Assembly (NCBI GenBank): GCA_900554335.1
Contig: USGT01000003.1
Location: 87,858 to 151,857 of the forward strand
Direction: 5' to 3'
Length of the DNA: 64,000 nucleotides
Source: an uncultured Oscillospiraceae bacterium
GTDB lineage: Bacteria; Bacillota; Clostridia; Oscillospirales; Acutalibacteraceae
The position numbers and the translations under genes were made by a program. Below the pieces are notes generated by a model that ran no database searches, was not told where the DNA came from, and worked only from the letters and a program-made list of their open reading frames with translations. This document shows positions 43,631-53,500 of this stretch, one piece after another (positions within the stretch are counted from its first letter, which is position 1; every line of letters starts with the position of its first letter).

Positions 43631-45652
43631 ATGAGTTTGCGTGATTGGAAAATTGGCAAAGTGGATATGCTCCAGGCGATGGAATGTTCGAAAAGGTGGA
43701 ATGTGCCAGAAATTTGCGCGGCAATTTTGCTTGCAAGAGGCATAAACGATGAAGAAGTAAGCAATTTTTTAGATATGCCGGAGCATTTTGACCCGATGGA
43801 ATTTACCGACATGGAAAAGGCTGTGGATATAATAGAGTTTGCGGTTAGCAGCTCGCAGAAAATTTGCGTTTACGGCGACTATGACGCTGACGGAATAACT
43901 TCAACCGCGCTTCTTTATAACTTTTTGAAAAGCAAAGGCGCCGAAGTTGTTTATTATATTCCGAACCGTGAAACCGAAGGCTACGGGCTTAATTTGGAGG
44001 CTGTTAAAAAACTTGCAAACGAAGGCGTGAAGCTTCTTATCACGGTGGATAACGGCGTTTCGGCTTATGATGAAGTTAAGCTTGCAAAAGAGCTTGGAAT
44101 GAAAGTGGTTATAACCGACCACCATAAGCTCCCTGAAGTTTTGCCTGAAGCTGACGCGATCATTAACCCTTGCAGGGAAACTTGGCTGAGCAAAAGCACG
44201 GATTTTTCAGGCGTGGGAGTCGTTTACAAGCTTGCCGAGGCTATGGGAGCAGAAGAAAGCTACATTGATTTAGCAGTCTTGGGAACCATCGGGGACTCAA
44301 TGCCGATGTTTGGCCAATCGAGAAGAATTGTTAAAAAAGGCATTGAATCAATTCAACATTCTAAAATCAAAGGCGTGAAGGCTCTGATGGATGCAGTGGG
44401 GCTAAAAAGCGGAAGTGTTTGCTCGACGGACCTTGCTTTCAAGGCTGTTCCGAGGATTAATGCCAGCGGAAGGATTGAATCAGCGCAAACGGCGATTAAA
44501 CTTTTTATTGCCGAGGATGAAACTGAGTGCAGCGAGCTTTGCCTTAAACTTGAAAATCTTAATTCCGCCAGAAAAGAAATTGAAAAAGATATTTTAAAAG
44601 CTGTGGAAGAAGAAATAGGTAAGAATCCTGCGAAGAAATTTGAAAATATTATTATAGTTTCGGGCGAAGGCTGGCACCATGGCGTTGTTGGAATAGTTGC
44701 TTCGAAAATCACGGATAAATACGGCAAACCCAGCATTATCATTTCTTTTTCGGGCGATGAAGCAAGGGGCTCGTGCAGGAGCGTTGAAGGCTTTTCGATT
44801 TATGACACTATTCTGGCAGGAAAAGATTATCTAACAAAGTTCGGTGGGCACACTCTTGCCGCGGGGATTAACCTTAAAACTAAAGACATTGAAGATTTTT
44901 CAAAAATGGTTCTTAAGAGCACTGCGAGTAACCCTCCGAGCGTGCCGGATCTTTTCGTTGATTTGGAGCTTGATATATTTTCTTTTTCAGTTGCCACTGC
45001 CGAGGCGCTTGACTCCCTTGAACCTTTTGGAAATGACAACCCAGAACCCATTTTTTGCATGAATAATTTAAGAATCGAAAGTATAATAAGCATTGGCAAA
45101 GGCGGGCATATGAAGCTCGTTTTCAAAAGTGGCGGCAGGCGCGTCGAAATGCTTTATTTTAACAAACCGAGCGAAGAATTTTTATTTAAAAAAGGCGAAA
45201 TCGTTGACGCTGCTTTCACTCTTCACAAGAATGTTTTTAGGTCGAAAGTTACGGTTTCAGCTTTCATAGTGGATGTAAAACCTTCGGGCACTGATGTTAA
45301 AACCGCGATTTTGCAAAAGAGCATTTACGAAAAATTCAAAAGAAATGAAAAACTAAGCGAAAACGAAATTTTTCTTTTAAGGCCGGTGAGAGATGAATTC
45401 GCTAAAGTTTATAGGTATATCCTCAAAGGCGGCAGGTTGAGGGCTGACATAATGAGCCAAAAGATTTTTGGGAACACTTTGCACTGCGGCAAGATTTATG
45501 TTATTTTAGACGTGCTTGAAGAAATGAACCTTGTTAAAACGACTTGGTTTGGCGATGAATTTAAAGTGGATGTGATTAAAAGCGAAAGCAAGGTTAATTT
45601 GGAAAATTCCGAGATTTTAAAGCAATTAAATGAAATGAAAGAAGTGAGTTAA
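43631..45652 (+). CDS. recJ: Single-stranded-DNA-specific exonuclease RecJ
   Basis: 673 residues. DHH motifs: GDYDADGITST, ITVDNGVSA, ITDHHKLPE, DHHA1 domain with GEGWHHGVVGIVASK and GSCRS...GGHTLAAG, then an OB domain. About 100 extra residues at the C-terminus read as a winged-helix-like module, as in longer Firmicutes RecJ. 5'-3' exonuclease in recombination and mismatch repair. The next gene starts directly at its stop. Confidence 0.95.
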   Translation: MSLRDWKIGKVDMLQAMECSKRWNVPEICAAILLARGINDEEVSNFLDMPEHFDPMEFTDMEKAVDIIEFAVSSSQKICVYGDYDADGITSTALLYNFLKSKGAEVVYYIPNRETEGYGLNLEAVKKLANEGVKLLITVDNGVSAYDEVKLAKELGMKVVITDHHKLPEVLPEADAIINPCRETWLSKSTDFSGVGVVYKLAEAMGAEESYIDLAVLGTIGDSMPMFGQSRRIVKKGIESIQHSKIKGVKALMDAVGLKSGSVCSTDLAFKAVPRINASGRIESAQTAIKLFIAEDETECSELCLKLENLNSARKEIEKDILKAVEEEIGKNPAKKFENIIIVSGEGWHHGVVGIVASKITDKYGKPSIIISFSGDEARGSCRSVEGFSIYDTILAGKDYLTKFGGHTLAAGINLKTKDIEDFSKMVLKSTASNPPSVPDLFVDLELDIFSFSVATAEALDSLEPFGNDNPEPIFCMNNLRIESIISIGKGGHMKLVFKSGGRRVEMLYFNKPSEEFLFKKGEIVDAAFTLHKNVFRSKVTVSAFIVDVKPSGTDVKTAILQKSIYEKFKRNEKLSENEIFLLRPVRDEFAKVYRYILKGGRLRADIMSQKIFGNTLHCGKIYVILDVLEEMNLVKTTWFGDEFKVDVIKSESKVNLENSEILKQLNEMKEVS

Positions 45653-47854
45653 ATGAGTGAATATAGGGGTTATAACACTTACGAAGAGCTTTTAAGTTTA
45701 ATTGACCGCAGCGGGAAGAAATATAATCTTAAATTAATCGACAAAGCTTACAACGTTGCAAAGGAAGCTCATAAAAATCAAAAAAGAGTTTCAGGAATTC
45801 CTTACATTTTGCACCCTGTTTCAGTTGCTTACATACTTGTTGAGCTCGGCATGGACATTGACTCCGTGGTTGCGGCGCTTCTTCATGATGTTGTTGAAGA
45901 TACTTCTGTTAAAAAGAAAGATATCGAAGAACTTTTCGGCTCGGATATTTGCAATTTAGTCGACGGAGTTACAAAACTCAGGCAAATTCCTTCGAGGTCG
46001 CCCGAAGAGCAGCAGGCTGAAAATTTAAGGAAAATGCTCCTTGCAATGTCGAAAGACATAAGAGTAATAATGATAAAGCTTGCTGACAGGCTGCAAAACA
46101 TGAGAACGATTCAGTGCATGCCCGTTCAAAAGCAGCGCATTAAATCTCTTCAAAACATGGAAGTTTATGCCCCGATAGCTCACAGGCTGGGAATAAGAAC
46201 CATCAAAGATGAAATTGAGGATATTTCTTTAAGGTGCCTTGACCCGATTGCTTTTGCAGAAGTTGAAAGTTCGCTGGCTCTTTGCAAGGCGGACAGAGAA
46301 AACTTCATTGAGTCAATCAAGAAAAAAATAATGGATAAGGTTCAAAAAATCATTCCGGATGTTTACATTGAAGGAAGAGTTAAAAGCGCCAATGAAATTT
46401 ACAAGAAAATGTTCATAAAAGGAAAAAACATTGATGAAATTTATGATATTTATGCTGTGAGGGTGATAGTTAACACCATAAGCGAGTGCTACAATGTTTT
46501 TGGGCTTATTCACGATATGTTTCAGCCGATTCCGAGGCGCTTTAAAGATTACATTTCGACGCCGAAAGCTAACATGTATCAGTCGCTTCACACTGTTGTC
46601 ATAAGCAAAGACGGCACGCCTTTCGAGGTGCAAATAAGAACGTGGCAAATGCACAGAATGGCGGAATATGGTATTGCGGCGCACTGGAAATATAAACTTG
46701 ACAGGCTTGGAAACAGCGGGGCCTTTGGTGATTCGCTTTCGTGGATTAGAAAACTCCTTGAAAATTACAAAAATATTGACGACGTAACAGACATAACCAC
46801 GAGCATTAAATCTGATTTAGTGCCGAAAGAGATTTTCATTTTAACTCCAAAAGGCGGTGTCGTGACGCTTCCGGCAAATTCAACCGTTATAGACTTTGCT
46901 TATGCCATTCACACTGACCTTGGAAACAAACTCGTTGCGGCGAAAGTTGACCATAAGATGGTCCCACTGACTTACACTTTAAAAACTGGCGAGATAGCTG
47001 AAGTTATTACAACGAAAGACCCGAAAAAAGGCCCGAGCAGAGACTGGATCAGCATTGTTAAAACCAGCGAAGCTCGAAGCAAAATTAAGCATTGGTTTAA
47101 GGTTCAGTGCAGGGAAGAAAACGTCAGGCAAGGCAAGGAAAAATTCGAGCTTGAGCTTTCTAAAAACGGCATAACTCTGCCGAGCGAAAAAATTTGCGAA
47201 TTTTTAAAGCCAACTTTGCGGAAGAATCAATTCAGCACGCTTGAAGATTTCTTTGCGGCGGTTGGTTACGGCGGAATTCAGCTTTGGAAGATTATGCCGA
47301 GGCTCAAAAAAGAATTCGACAGCGTAGCTGAAGCTGAAAAAGAAAGGAACACACTTTCAAAAACTGGCGAAGTTGAAGTTCGTGAAGAAAAACCGAGCAA
47401 GCCGAGCAAAAGCGGCGACGTTATGGTTGACGGAATGAAACACTGCTATGTTAGGTTTGCAAAGTGCTGCGGACCGCTCCCGGGCGATGACATCATCGGG
47501 TTTATAACTAAAGGTTTTGGCGTTTCGGTGCACAAAAAAAGTTGCAAAAACGTTAACATCCCTGATGAAGAATCCAAAAAGCGGCTCATTAAAACTTCGT
47601 GGTGCAAAACCGTTAACAGTCTGTTTGACGTTTGCATAAAAGTAACTGCAAATTATTATGAAGACTTTTTAGCGAATTTAACGAAGAAAATCTCCGGGAT
47701 GAACGTGAAACTCATTTCTTTTAATTCAAAAATAACCGAAAATAACGAAATAGTTGCTTTTGTTACCGTTAGCGTTAAAAACCCAGAGCAGCTTAAGTTC
47801 GTGACTGACAACCTTGCGAAAATTGAGAAAGTAATTGAAGTTAAGAGGGTTTAA
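45653..47854 (+). CDS. rel: Bifunctional (p)ppGpp synthetase/hydrolase
   Basis: 733 residues. HD hydrolase domain with intact HDVVED; synthetase domain with the RFKD loop typical of bifunctional Rel (RelA-only enzymes have EFDD); TGS domain (TPKGGVVTLPANSTVIDFAYAIH); a CC/zinc-like region with KCCGPLPGDDIIGF; and a C-terminal ACT domain. Controls stringent-response alarmone levels in the cytoplasm. Start codon directly follows the recJ stop. Confidence 0.96.
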   Translation: MSEYRGYNTYEELLSLIDRSGKKYNLKLIDKAYNVAKEAHKNQKRVSGIPYILHPVSVAYILVELGMDIDSVVAALLHDVVEDTSVKKKDIEELFGSDICNLVDGVTKLRQIPSRSPEEQQAENLRKMLLAMSKDIRVIMIKLADRLQNMRTIQCMPVQKQRIKSLQNMEVYAPIAHRLGIRTIKDEIEDISLRCLDPIAFAEVESSLALCKADRENFIESIKKKIMDKVQKIIPDVYIEGRVKSANEIYKKMFIKGKNIDEIYDIYAVRVIVNTISECYNVFGLIHDMFQPIPRRFKDYISTPKANMYQSLHTVVISKDGTPFEVQIRTWQMHRMAEYGIAAHWKYKLDRLGNSGAFGDSLSWIRKLLENYKNIDDVTDITTSIKSDLVPKEIFILTPKGGVVTLPANSTVIDFAYAIHTDLGNKLVAAKVDHKMVPLTYTLKTGEIAEVITTKDPKKGPSRDWISIVKTSEARSKIKHWFKVQCREENVRQGKEKFELELSKNGITLPSEKICEFLKPTLRKNQFSTLEDFFAAVGYGGIQLWKIMPRLKKEFDSVAEAEKERNTLSKTGEVEVREEKPSKPSKSGDVMVDGMKHCYVRFAKCCGPLPGDDIIGFITKGFGVSVHKKSCKNVNIPDEESKKRLIKTSWCKTVNSLFDVCIKVTANYYEDFLANLTKKISGMNVKLISFNSKITENNEIVAFVTVSVKNPEQLKFVTDNLAKIEKVIEVKRV

Positions 47855-47855
47855 A

Positions 47856-48473
47856 ATGGCAAAAATTAAAATTTTTAAAGTGGGCAGATTTAAAACTAAC
47901 TGTTATCTTGTTTCGAACGATGAAGAAAATCACTTCTTTCTCGTGGACCCCGGCGGGAAAATTAAAAATTTTGATATTTCTTCTTATAAAATAGATTACA
48001 TTTTGCTCACTCACGGGCATTTTGACCACATTTCAAATGCGGCGGAATATAAAGAACTAACCGGCGCGAAAATAGTTATTTCAAAAGCCGAGGAAGACTT
48101 CATTAATGACGGCGCGCTTAACCTTTCTTCGAGGTTTATGAAAGCTCACAAGTTAAAAAGCTTTGAGCCTGACATCCTTTGCAGCGAAGGCGATGAAATT
48201 CCTTTTGCAGGAGGGGCTATAAAAGTTTTGAGTACTCCAGGGCACACGAAAGGCGGCGTTTGCTATATTTTTGAGAATAATATTTTCTCGGGCGACACTC
48301 TTTTCAAAGGAACTTACGGTGCAACTAGCTTCCCGACGGGCAGCAAGACTGAACTTGAAAATTCTTTGCTAAAACTTGCAAATCTTGAAGGAAATTTTAA
48401 CGTTTACCCTGGCCACAGCGAAATAACGAAGCTTGACGATGAAAAAGAAGAGATTATTAAAAATAATTTTTAG
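47856..48473 (+). CDS. Metallo-beta-lactamase-fold hydrolase (glyoxalase II-like)
   Basis: 205 residues from the ATG one base after the rel stop, with AAGAGGG upstream. Metal ligands: THGHFDH, PGHTKGG, SGDTLF Asp and a final PGHSE His. It is the short YcbL-like class without the C-terminal glyoxalase II helix domain. Substrate is not predictable; thioester hydrolysis is common in this class. End of the operon that begins at 41034. Confidence 0.9.
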   Translation: MAKIKIFKVGRFKTNCYLVSNDEENHFFLVDPGGKIKNFDISSYKIDYILLTHGHFDHISNAAEYKELTGAKIVISKAEEDFINDGALNLSSRFMKAHKLKSFEPDILCSEGDEIPFAGGAIKVLSTPGHTKGGVCYIFENNIFSGDTLFKGTYGATSFPTGSKTELENSLLKLANLEGNFNVYPGHSEITKLDDEKEEIIKNNF

Positions 48474-48480
48474 ACGGATA

Positions 48481-48509
48481 TTGCAAAAATAGATTTTTTT
48501 AGCTATAAT
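48481..48509 (+). promoter_or_regulatory. Sigma-A promoter
   Basis: TTGCAA (48481-48486), 17-bp spacer, TATAAT (48504-48509), in front of the zinc-ribbon gene and probably also serving sortase and def. Confidence 0.65.
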
Positions 48510-48540
48510 ATATGAAAAAGTTAAAAAGGAGATGCTGACA

Positions 48541-48963
48541 ATGAAAACATTAGAAGATTTAATTTCAAAAGCAAAAGGAGCGGTCGACGTAATAGGTGAA
48601 AAAGCCGGCCAGTTTGCTTCGGTTTCTAAGCTTAATTTAAAGGTCATGGACGCAAAAACTCAGCTTAAACATGAGCTCGAAACTTTAGGTAAAATCGTTT
48701 ATGAAAATTTCGGTGACGACATTCAAGACAGCGCCGAGGTTGCAACTCAAATTCAAACCATTAAAGAACTTTACGCTAAAATTGAAAGCCTTAAATCTCA
48801 AATTGCTTTCATGAAAAATAAAATTCTTTGCAAATCTTGCGGTAATCAAAACGAAGCAGGTTCGCTCTTTTGCGCTAAATGCGGCGAAAACCTCAAAGAA
48901 GAAGGCGTGCCGATAGTTGAAGAAACCGATGAAGATGATGATTTTACTGAATTTGAAGATTAA
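48541..48963 (+). CDS. Coiled-coil zinc-ribbon protein
   Basis: 140 residues from the ATG ten bases after AAGGAG; the ATG at 48532 overlaps that site. Residues 1-95 are helical and amphipathic (coiled-coil-like). A zinc ribbon CKSC...CAKC lies near 100-122, followed by a strongly acidic tail (ETDEDDDF). Typical of small unclassified Firmicutes proteins. It precedes sortase B by 11 bp. Function unknown. Confidence 0.8.
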   Translation: MKTLEDLISKAKGAVDVIGEKAGQFASVSKLNLKVMDAKTQLKHELETLGKIVYENFGDDIQDSAEVATQIQTIKELYAKIESLKSQIAFMKNKILCKSCGNQNEAGSLFCAKCGENLKEEGVPIVEETDEDDDFTEFED

Positions 48964-48974
48964 AATTAAAGAGT

Positions 48975-49838
48975 GTGATTAAAATTTTAAGGAAAACTCT
49001 TAAAGTCGTTTCATCGCTGGTTTTGGTTGTGTCAATTGGAATTTTGGTCAAAATTTTAGTAATTGACAGCTACCTTTCCCAAAAAGCGGTGAGTGAAGTT
49101 CAGGAATTATATCATCATCAAGATAGCAGCAGCGGCGAAAATGAAGAATCCAACCAAGAAAGCAAATTTTCGGAACTTCGCGAAATTAACCCCGAGATTT
49201 GCGGTTGGATTTCAATTTCCGGCACCAGAATAGATTACCCTGTTTTGCAAGGAAATAAAAACGAAACTCATTTTTACCTGGACCACAATTACAAGCGTGA
49301 GAAGTCGAAATACGGAAGTATTTTTTTAGATCCTATTTGCCAACTGAGCGAAAATCCAAAAAACTGTGTGATTTACGGCCACCACATGGCTGATGGCCAA
49401 ATGTTTGCGGATTTAATGAAATTTTCATCTCTTGATTTTTATAAACAGAATCCTTTGATTAGCTTTGAAACAATTTACGATAAAAACGCAAAATGGAAGA
49501 TATTTTCTGTTTTCAAAACCAACACTTTAGCTTCGCAGGGCAAAATTTTCTATTATGTTGTTTCCGATTTTGCCGATAATAACAGTTTTCTTGATTACGT
49601 TTCGCAGATTAGAAAGCGCTCGCTTTTTGACATCCCTGTGGACGTTAATGAAAACGACAAGTTAATCACTCTTTCAACTTGCTCTTATGAATTCCAGGAT
49701 TTCAGAACCGTTGTGGTTGCAAGAAGAGTTAGAGAGGGCGAAGATGAAGCAGTTGACACTAGCCTTGCGGCGGTGGCTAAAAATCCGCTTATGCCGCAGT
49801 GTTGGTACAAAAAGCACGGAGGTTCCCCGCCTGCGTGA
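48975..49838 (+). CDS. srtB: Class B sortase
   Basis: 287 residues, GTG start with a weak AAAGAG site. One N-terminal membrane anchor (~10-30), then the sortase barrel with catalytic His136 in YGHHMAD, Cys236 in TLSTC and Arg244 in FRTVVVARR. WISISGTRIDYPVLQG is the class B N-terminal motif. Anchors substrate proteins to the cell wall or acts in pilus assembly. Beyond residue 250 there is an unusual extra tail. The giant surface protein 670 bp downstream is a plausible substrate, but it has no classical LPxTG. Confidence 0.9.
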   Translation: MIKILRKTLKVVSSLVLVVSIGILVKILVIDSYLSQKAVSEVQELYHHQDSSSGENEESNQESKFSELREINPEICGWISISGTRIDYPVLQGNKNETHFYLDHNYKREKSKYGSIFLDPICQLSENPKNCVIYGHHMADGQMFADLMKFSSLDFYKQNPLISFETIYDKNAKWKIFSVFKTNTLASQGKIFYYVVSDFADNNSFLDYVSQIRKRSLFDIPVDVNENDKLITLSTCSYEFQDFRTVVVARRVREGEDEAVDTSLAAVAKNPLMPQCWYKKHGGSPPA

Positions 49839-49863
49839 GGATGAAAGTTGAGGTGAATTAAGT

Positions 49864-50301
49864 TTGGCAATAAGAAATATTTTGCTCGAGGGCAATGAGC
49901 TCCTTTATAAAAAATGTAGACCAGTTGAAAAATTTGACGAAAAGCTCGGTTTGCTTATCGACGATATGTTTGAAACAATGGAAAAAGCTCAAGGTGTTGG
50001 CCTTGCGGCTCCTCAGGTTGGAATTTTAAGAAGAGTTGTCGTTATAAAAATAGACAGGCCTATCGAGCTTGTTAACCCGGAAATTATTTACACTGACGGC
50101 GAACAAAGAAAGGAAGAAGGCTGCCTTTCTATGCCGAATTTCACGGGAATAACTTTGCGGCCAATGTTTGTTAAAGTTAAGGCGCAAAACCGTAAAGGTG
50201 AAGAGGTCAGGTATGCCGGCAAAGCTCTGAGCGCAAGGGCTTTTTGCCACGAAATAGACCACTTGGACGGAATTTTGTTTAAATCCCGTTTAGCAAAATA
50301 A
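49864..50301 (+). CDS. def: Peptide deformylase
   Basis: 145 residues from a TTG after GAGGTG. All three motifs are present: GVGLAAPQVG (44-53), EGCLS with metal ligand Cys87, and HEIDH with ligands His129 and His133 and catalytic Glu130. Removes the N-formyl group from nascent proteins. Follows srtB by 25 bp, with no functional link. Confidence 0.96.
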   Translation: MAIRNILLEGNELLYKKCRPVEKFDEKLGLLIDDMFETMEKAQGVGLAAPQVGILRRVVVIKIDRPIELVNPEIIYTDGEQRKEEGCLSMPNFTGITLRPMFVKVKAQNRKGEEVRYAGKALSARAFCHEIDHLDGILFKSRLAK

Positions 50302-50317
50302 ATAAAATAAATTTAGT

Positions 50318-50355
50318 ATTCTCGCTTGCCATTGTTGGTGGGCGAGAATTTTTTT
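50318..50355 (+). terminator. Intrinsic terminator after def
   Basis: An 8-bp stem ATTCTCGC (50318-50325) with GCGAGAAT (50342-50349) and a T7 tract. It separates def from the giant surface protein. Confidence 0.9.
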
Positions 50356-50411
50356 AAGCGTGTGTTTTATTTTAGCGAAGTAAATTTTGTTATTTTTATT
50401 TAATAAATATA

Positions 50412-50440
50412 TTGAAAAAAATTGGTTTAAATGATATAAT
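50412..50440 (+). promoter_or_regulatory. Sigma-A promoter of the giant surface protein
   Basis: TTGAAA (50412-50417), 17-bp spacer, TATAAT (50435-50440), about 70 bases before the start. Confidence 0.75.
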
Positions 50441-50508
50441 CTTCACAAAATAATATTTAGGCACAAAATATTTAATATTCAAAATATTTATAGAGAATGG
50501 TGGTTTTT

Positions 50509-53500
50509 ATGAATAACAAAATTTTCAAGAAAAAATCCTCTTTTTATCTTTTTGGTGCGCTGGCTCTTTTGCTGATTTTGGCTTGCGTGGGCGGCTTTTC
50601 CATTTTTAATGCTTCGGCAGCAAAGGTAAAACAAGATAATGTTAAAATTACTAATAATTCTTCAGGAACTCCAGGGATAACTATTAAATATAAAAAAGAA
50701 GCGGATAGTGATGATTCTTATGTAATTCTTGGAGAGGATGCCATTTTTGATAAGGGTACAGCGTTAGATTTTGCTTTGTCTATTAGTGATGGTTACACAG
50801 GTAACGTGGGCGATTTCAAAATTACTGTAGACTCAAGTGCTATTTATACAGACGAAGACAAGAAAAATTCGAATGTCACTTATACTTGTGATGTTAAACC
50901 TTCAGGTGGTGGAAAATTTAAAGTAACTTTGCCTACTTGGGCAAAACCAGCTGATAGTACTGATGATAATTATGGTAATAATCATTATTACGCCTTAGTA
51001 AAGCTGAGTTTTACTAATGATAGCATTAAAGAATTGAAAAATTTGAAATTTAATTCTATTTCATCAAATTATGATTGGGTTGATATTAGTAATCAATTTG
51101 AAATTTACAGCAAAGTCAGCAAAGTCGAAGATGGCAATGAAGTAATAAATAATGGCACCAACTTTAAAGTTGCGCAGGGCAGTGAGACCTTCCCTTTTTA
51201 TATTGAAATGAAAGGTGTATTCAAGGAATGCTTGGATAGTATAGCTTTTACCGCTACTCACACGCAGACAACAGATGAAGAAACAGGAGAAACAGAAGAT
51301 TATTATTATGAAATAACAGGATCGAACAATAACGATAGTGACAAAAAAGTCTTTGTGGATAAAGACGGCAATGAATACGAGAATAACTATAATGTGGAAG
51401 TGTTTTCATACACTGATAGTGGTGTGAAGCATAGACTTAGATGTTACACTGAAAAGAAAGATAATAATATAGTTCCAACTAAATTAGTAGACGAAAAAAA
51501 CACATCATATGATTATAATAGTGCTGATGGAACATTTGGCAATTCTGGTATTAAATATGACTCCATTAATCGAACCCTCGCAAATGTAGATGCGAATTCT
51601 ACGCGTAAATTTAAAATTGAGGGGCATATAGTTTACATTAACCCTGCGGATAAAGATAAAAATGAGTTTTTCTATGAAAATCAAAAACTCGTAGATTCTA
51701 AAGGAAAATCTATAAATTGCAAATACAGAAAAATTGCATTAAAGCTTTTTAGTCTTAATGATAAAGGAATCAAAGTAACTGAAGGCGGAATAAAAAGCGA
51801 TTTGAATGTAAATTTTAGCATTAGCAATGTTTCGGGCCATGTAAACCGAAAAGTTACGGTTAATGAAGTAACTGATGCAGATAAAAATACAGTTAACCTT
51901 AATGACAATCGCAATGTTGACGTGAAAATCGCAGTGCCAACTAAAAAAGATGAGAAGCCCGACTGGAATAGTAATTTAAAATTAGAGCAGCAAAGCGATG
52001 GAAAATATAAAATTGTTGATACAAGTAACTCTGAAATAATTTCGGTTGATTATGATGAAAATACCACATCTTTTATTGGTAAAGACAATGTGAAATATAC
52101 CTTCGATAAGGATAATAAGAAATTTAAAGATGATGGTGGAAACTCGTATGGTTATAATGAAACTACTAAATCTTTTGTCGGAAAAAATGGTGTAAACTAC
52201 ACTTATAATTCAGAAACCAAAAAGTTTAGTTATGAAGGTAATTATCTTAATGTGGCTGTGCCTTATGGCGAAGGTTCTGTTTATTTGTTTATAAACCCTA
52301 CCAACTCAGGATGGTATAAAGGTTCTGACGTAAAAATTACTAGCGGCAATGATCAAATCGAAAATCGTGTTGAAGAAAAAGCCCTTAACACATTTGTGGA
52401 TTCTGATGGAACTGAATACAAGTATGACACGGTTAATAAAAACTTTACTGGAAAAAACGGTGTAACTTACAAACTTGGCACCGTATTTAGATACACTCAT
52501 AATAACACTGAATATACATGTTATTATGACGAAGAGAAAAAGACATTTACTGGTAAGAATGGTATAGTTTATACCTATGATGAAGACAAAAAAGAGTTTA
52601 AATATAGAATTGGTTTTACGGAATATACTAGTAATAATTATGATGGAACTTCTTTTACAGGAAATAATGTGACATATACCCGTGGTATGGTATTTAAAAG
52701 CAGTGATGGAAATACTGTATATGATTATGACGGTAGAAAAATAACTGATAATGGAGCAGTAGAGTACCGCATGTTATTTTATTATGAAATAAAAAACATA
52801 AAAGATGATGAAACAGCAGTTAATGTTACTGGGTTTAAACTTGAAAACTTGAATTTTAACATAACTTTTGGTGGTGCGCCGGCAGGAACTAGCGACAGAG
52901 TTACAATTTCGGTTCATAAAATTGACAAAGACGGAAATGAAGTAGAAAAAGAAATAGAAGGTTCGAATAATAAATATTCAGGAATAACCCCGTATGGATT
53001 TACTTGCAAAATTGCCGCAGGAAACAGTAACAATAACAATAAAGTTGATTGGCAAGACGTTGACCTTGATAAATTAGAATGTAGTTTTTCAGAAGAATTT
53101 TCAGAAGAAAATTATTCAGAAGAAAGCGGTACGGATAACATTAATGGTAATAAGGTGCCTTATAAAAAATTTACTATTAAAGGCATAAAAAATGATGTTA
53201 CGCTGAATATTACTAGCGTGCCTTATAAAACCATAGGCGTATGCTTCCATGAACCTAAGTTCGATGCGAATGGGAACTTCACAGGAATTTCAGAAAAAGA
53301 AATTGACGATAAAGACAACCCAAAAGCAGACATTTATTTAAGCAATTCATCCGTTAAAATTTCGTCTTTTTCAAGCGGCCAGAGCTGGAATTTCGACCTT
53401 AAATTCAAGAATGAATATGAGGCACAAAACGATACCTTGGAAGCTTTTGTTTATCCTTTGGATAAAAAAGAAGAGGCAGACTATGATGAAACCACGAAAT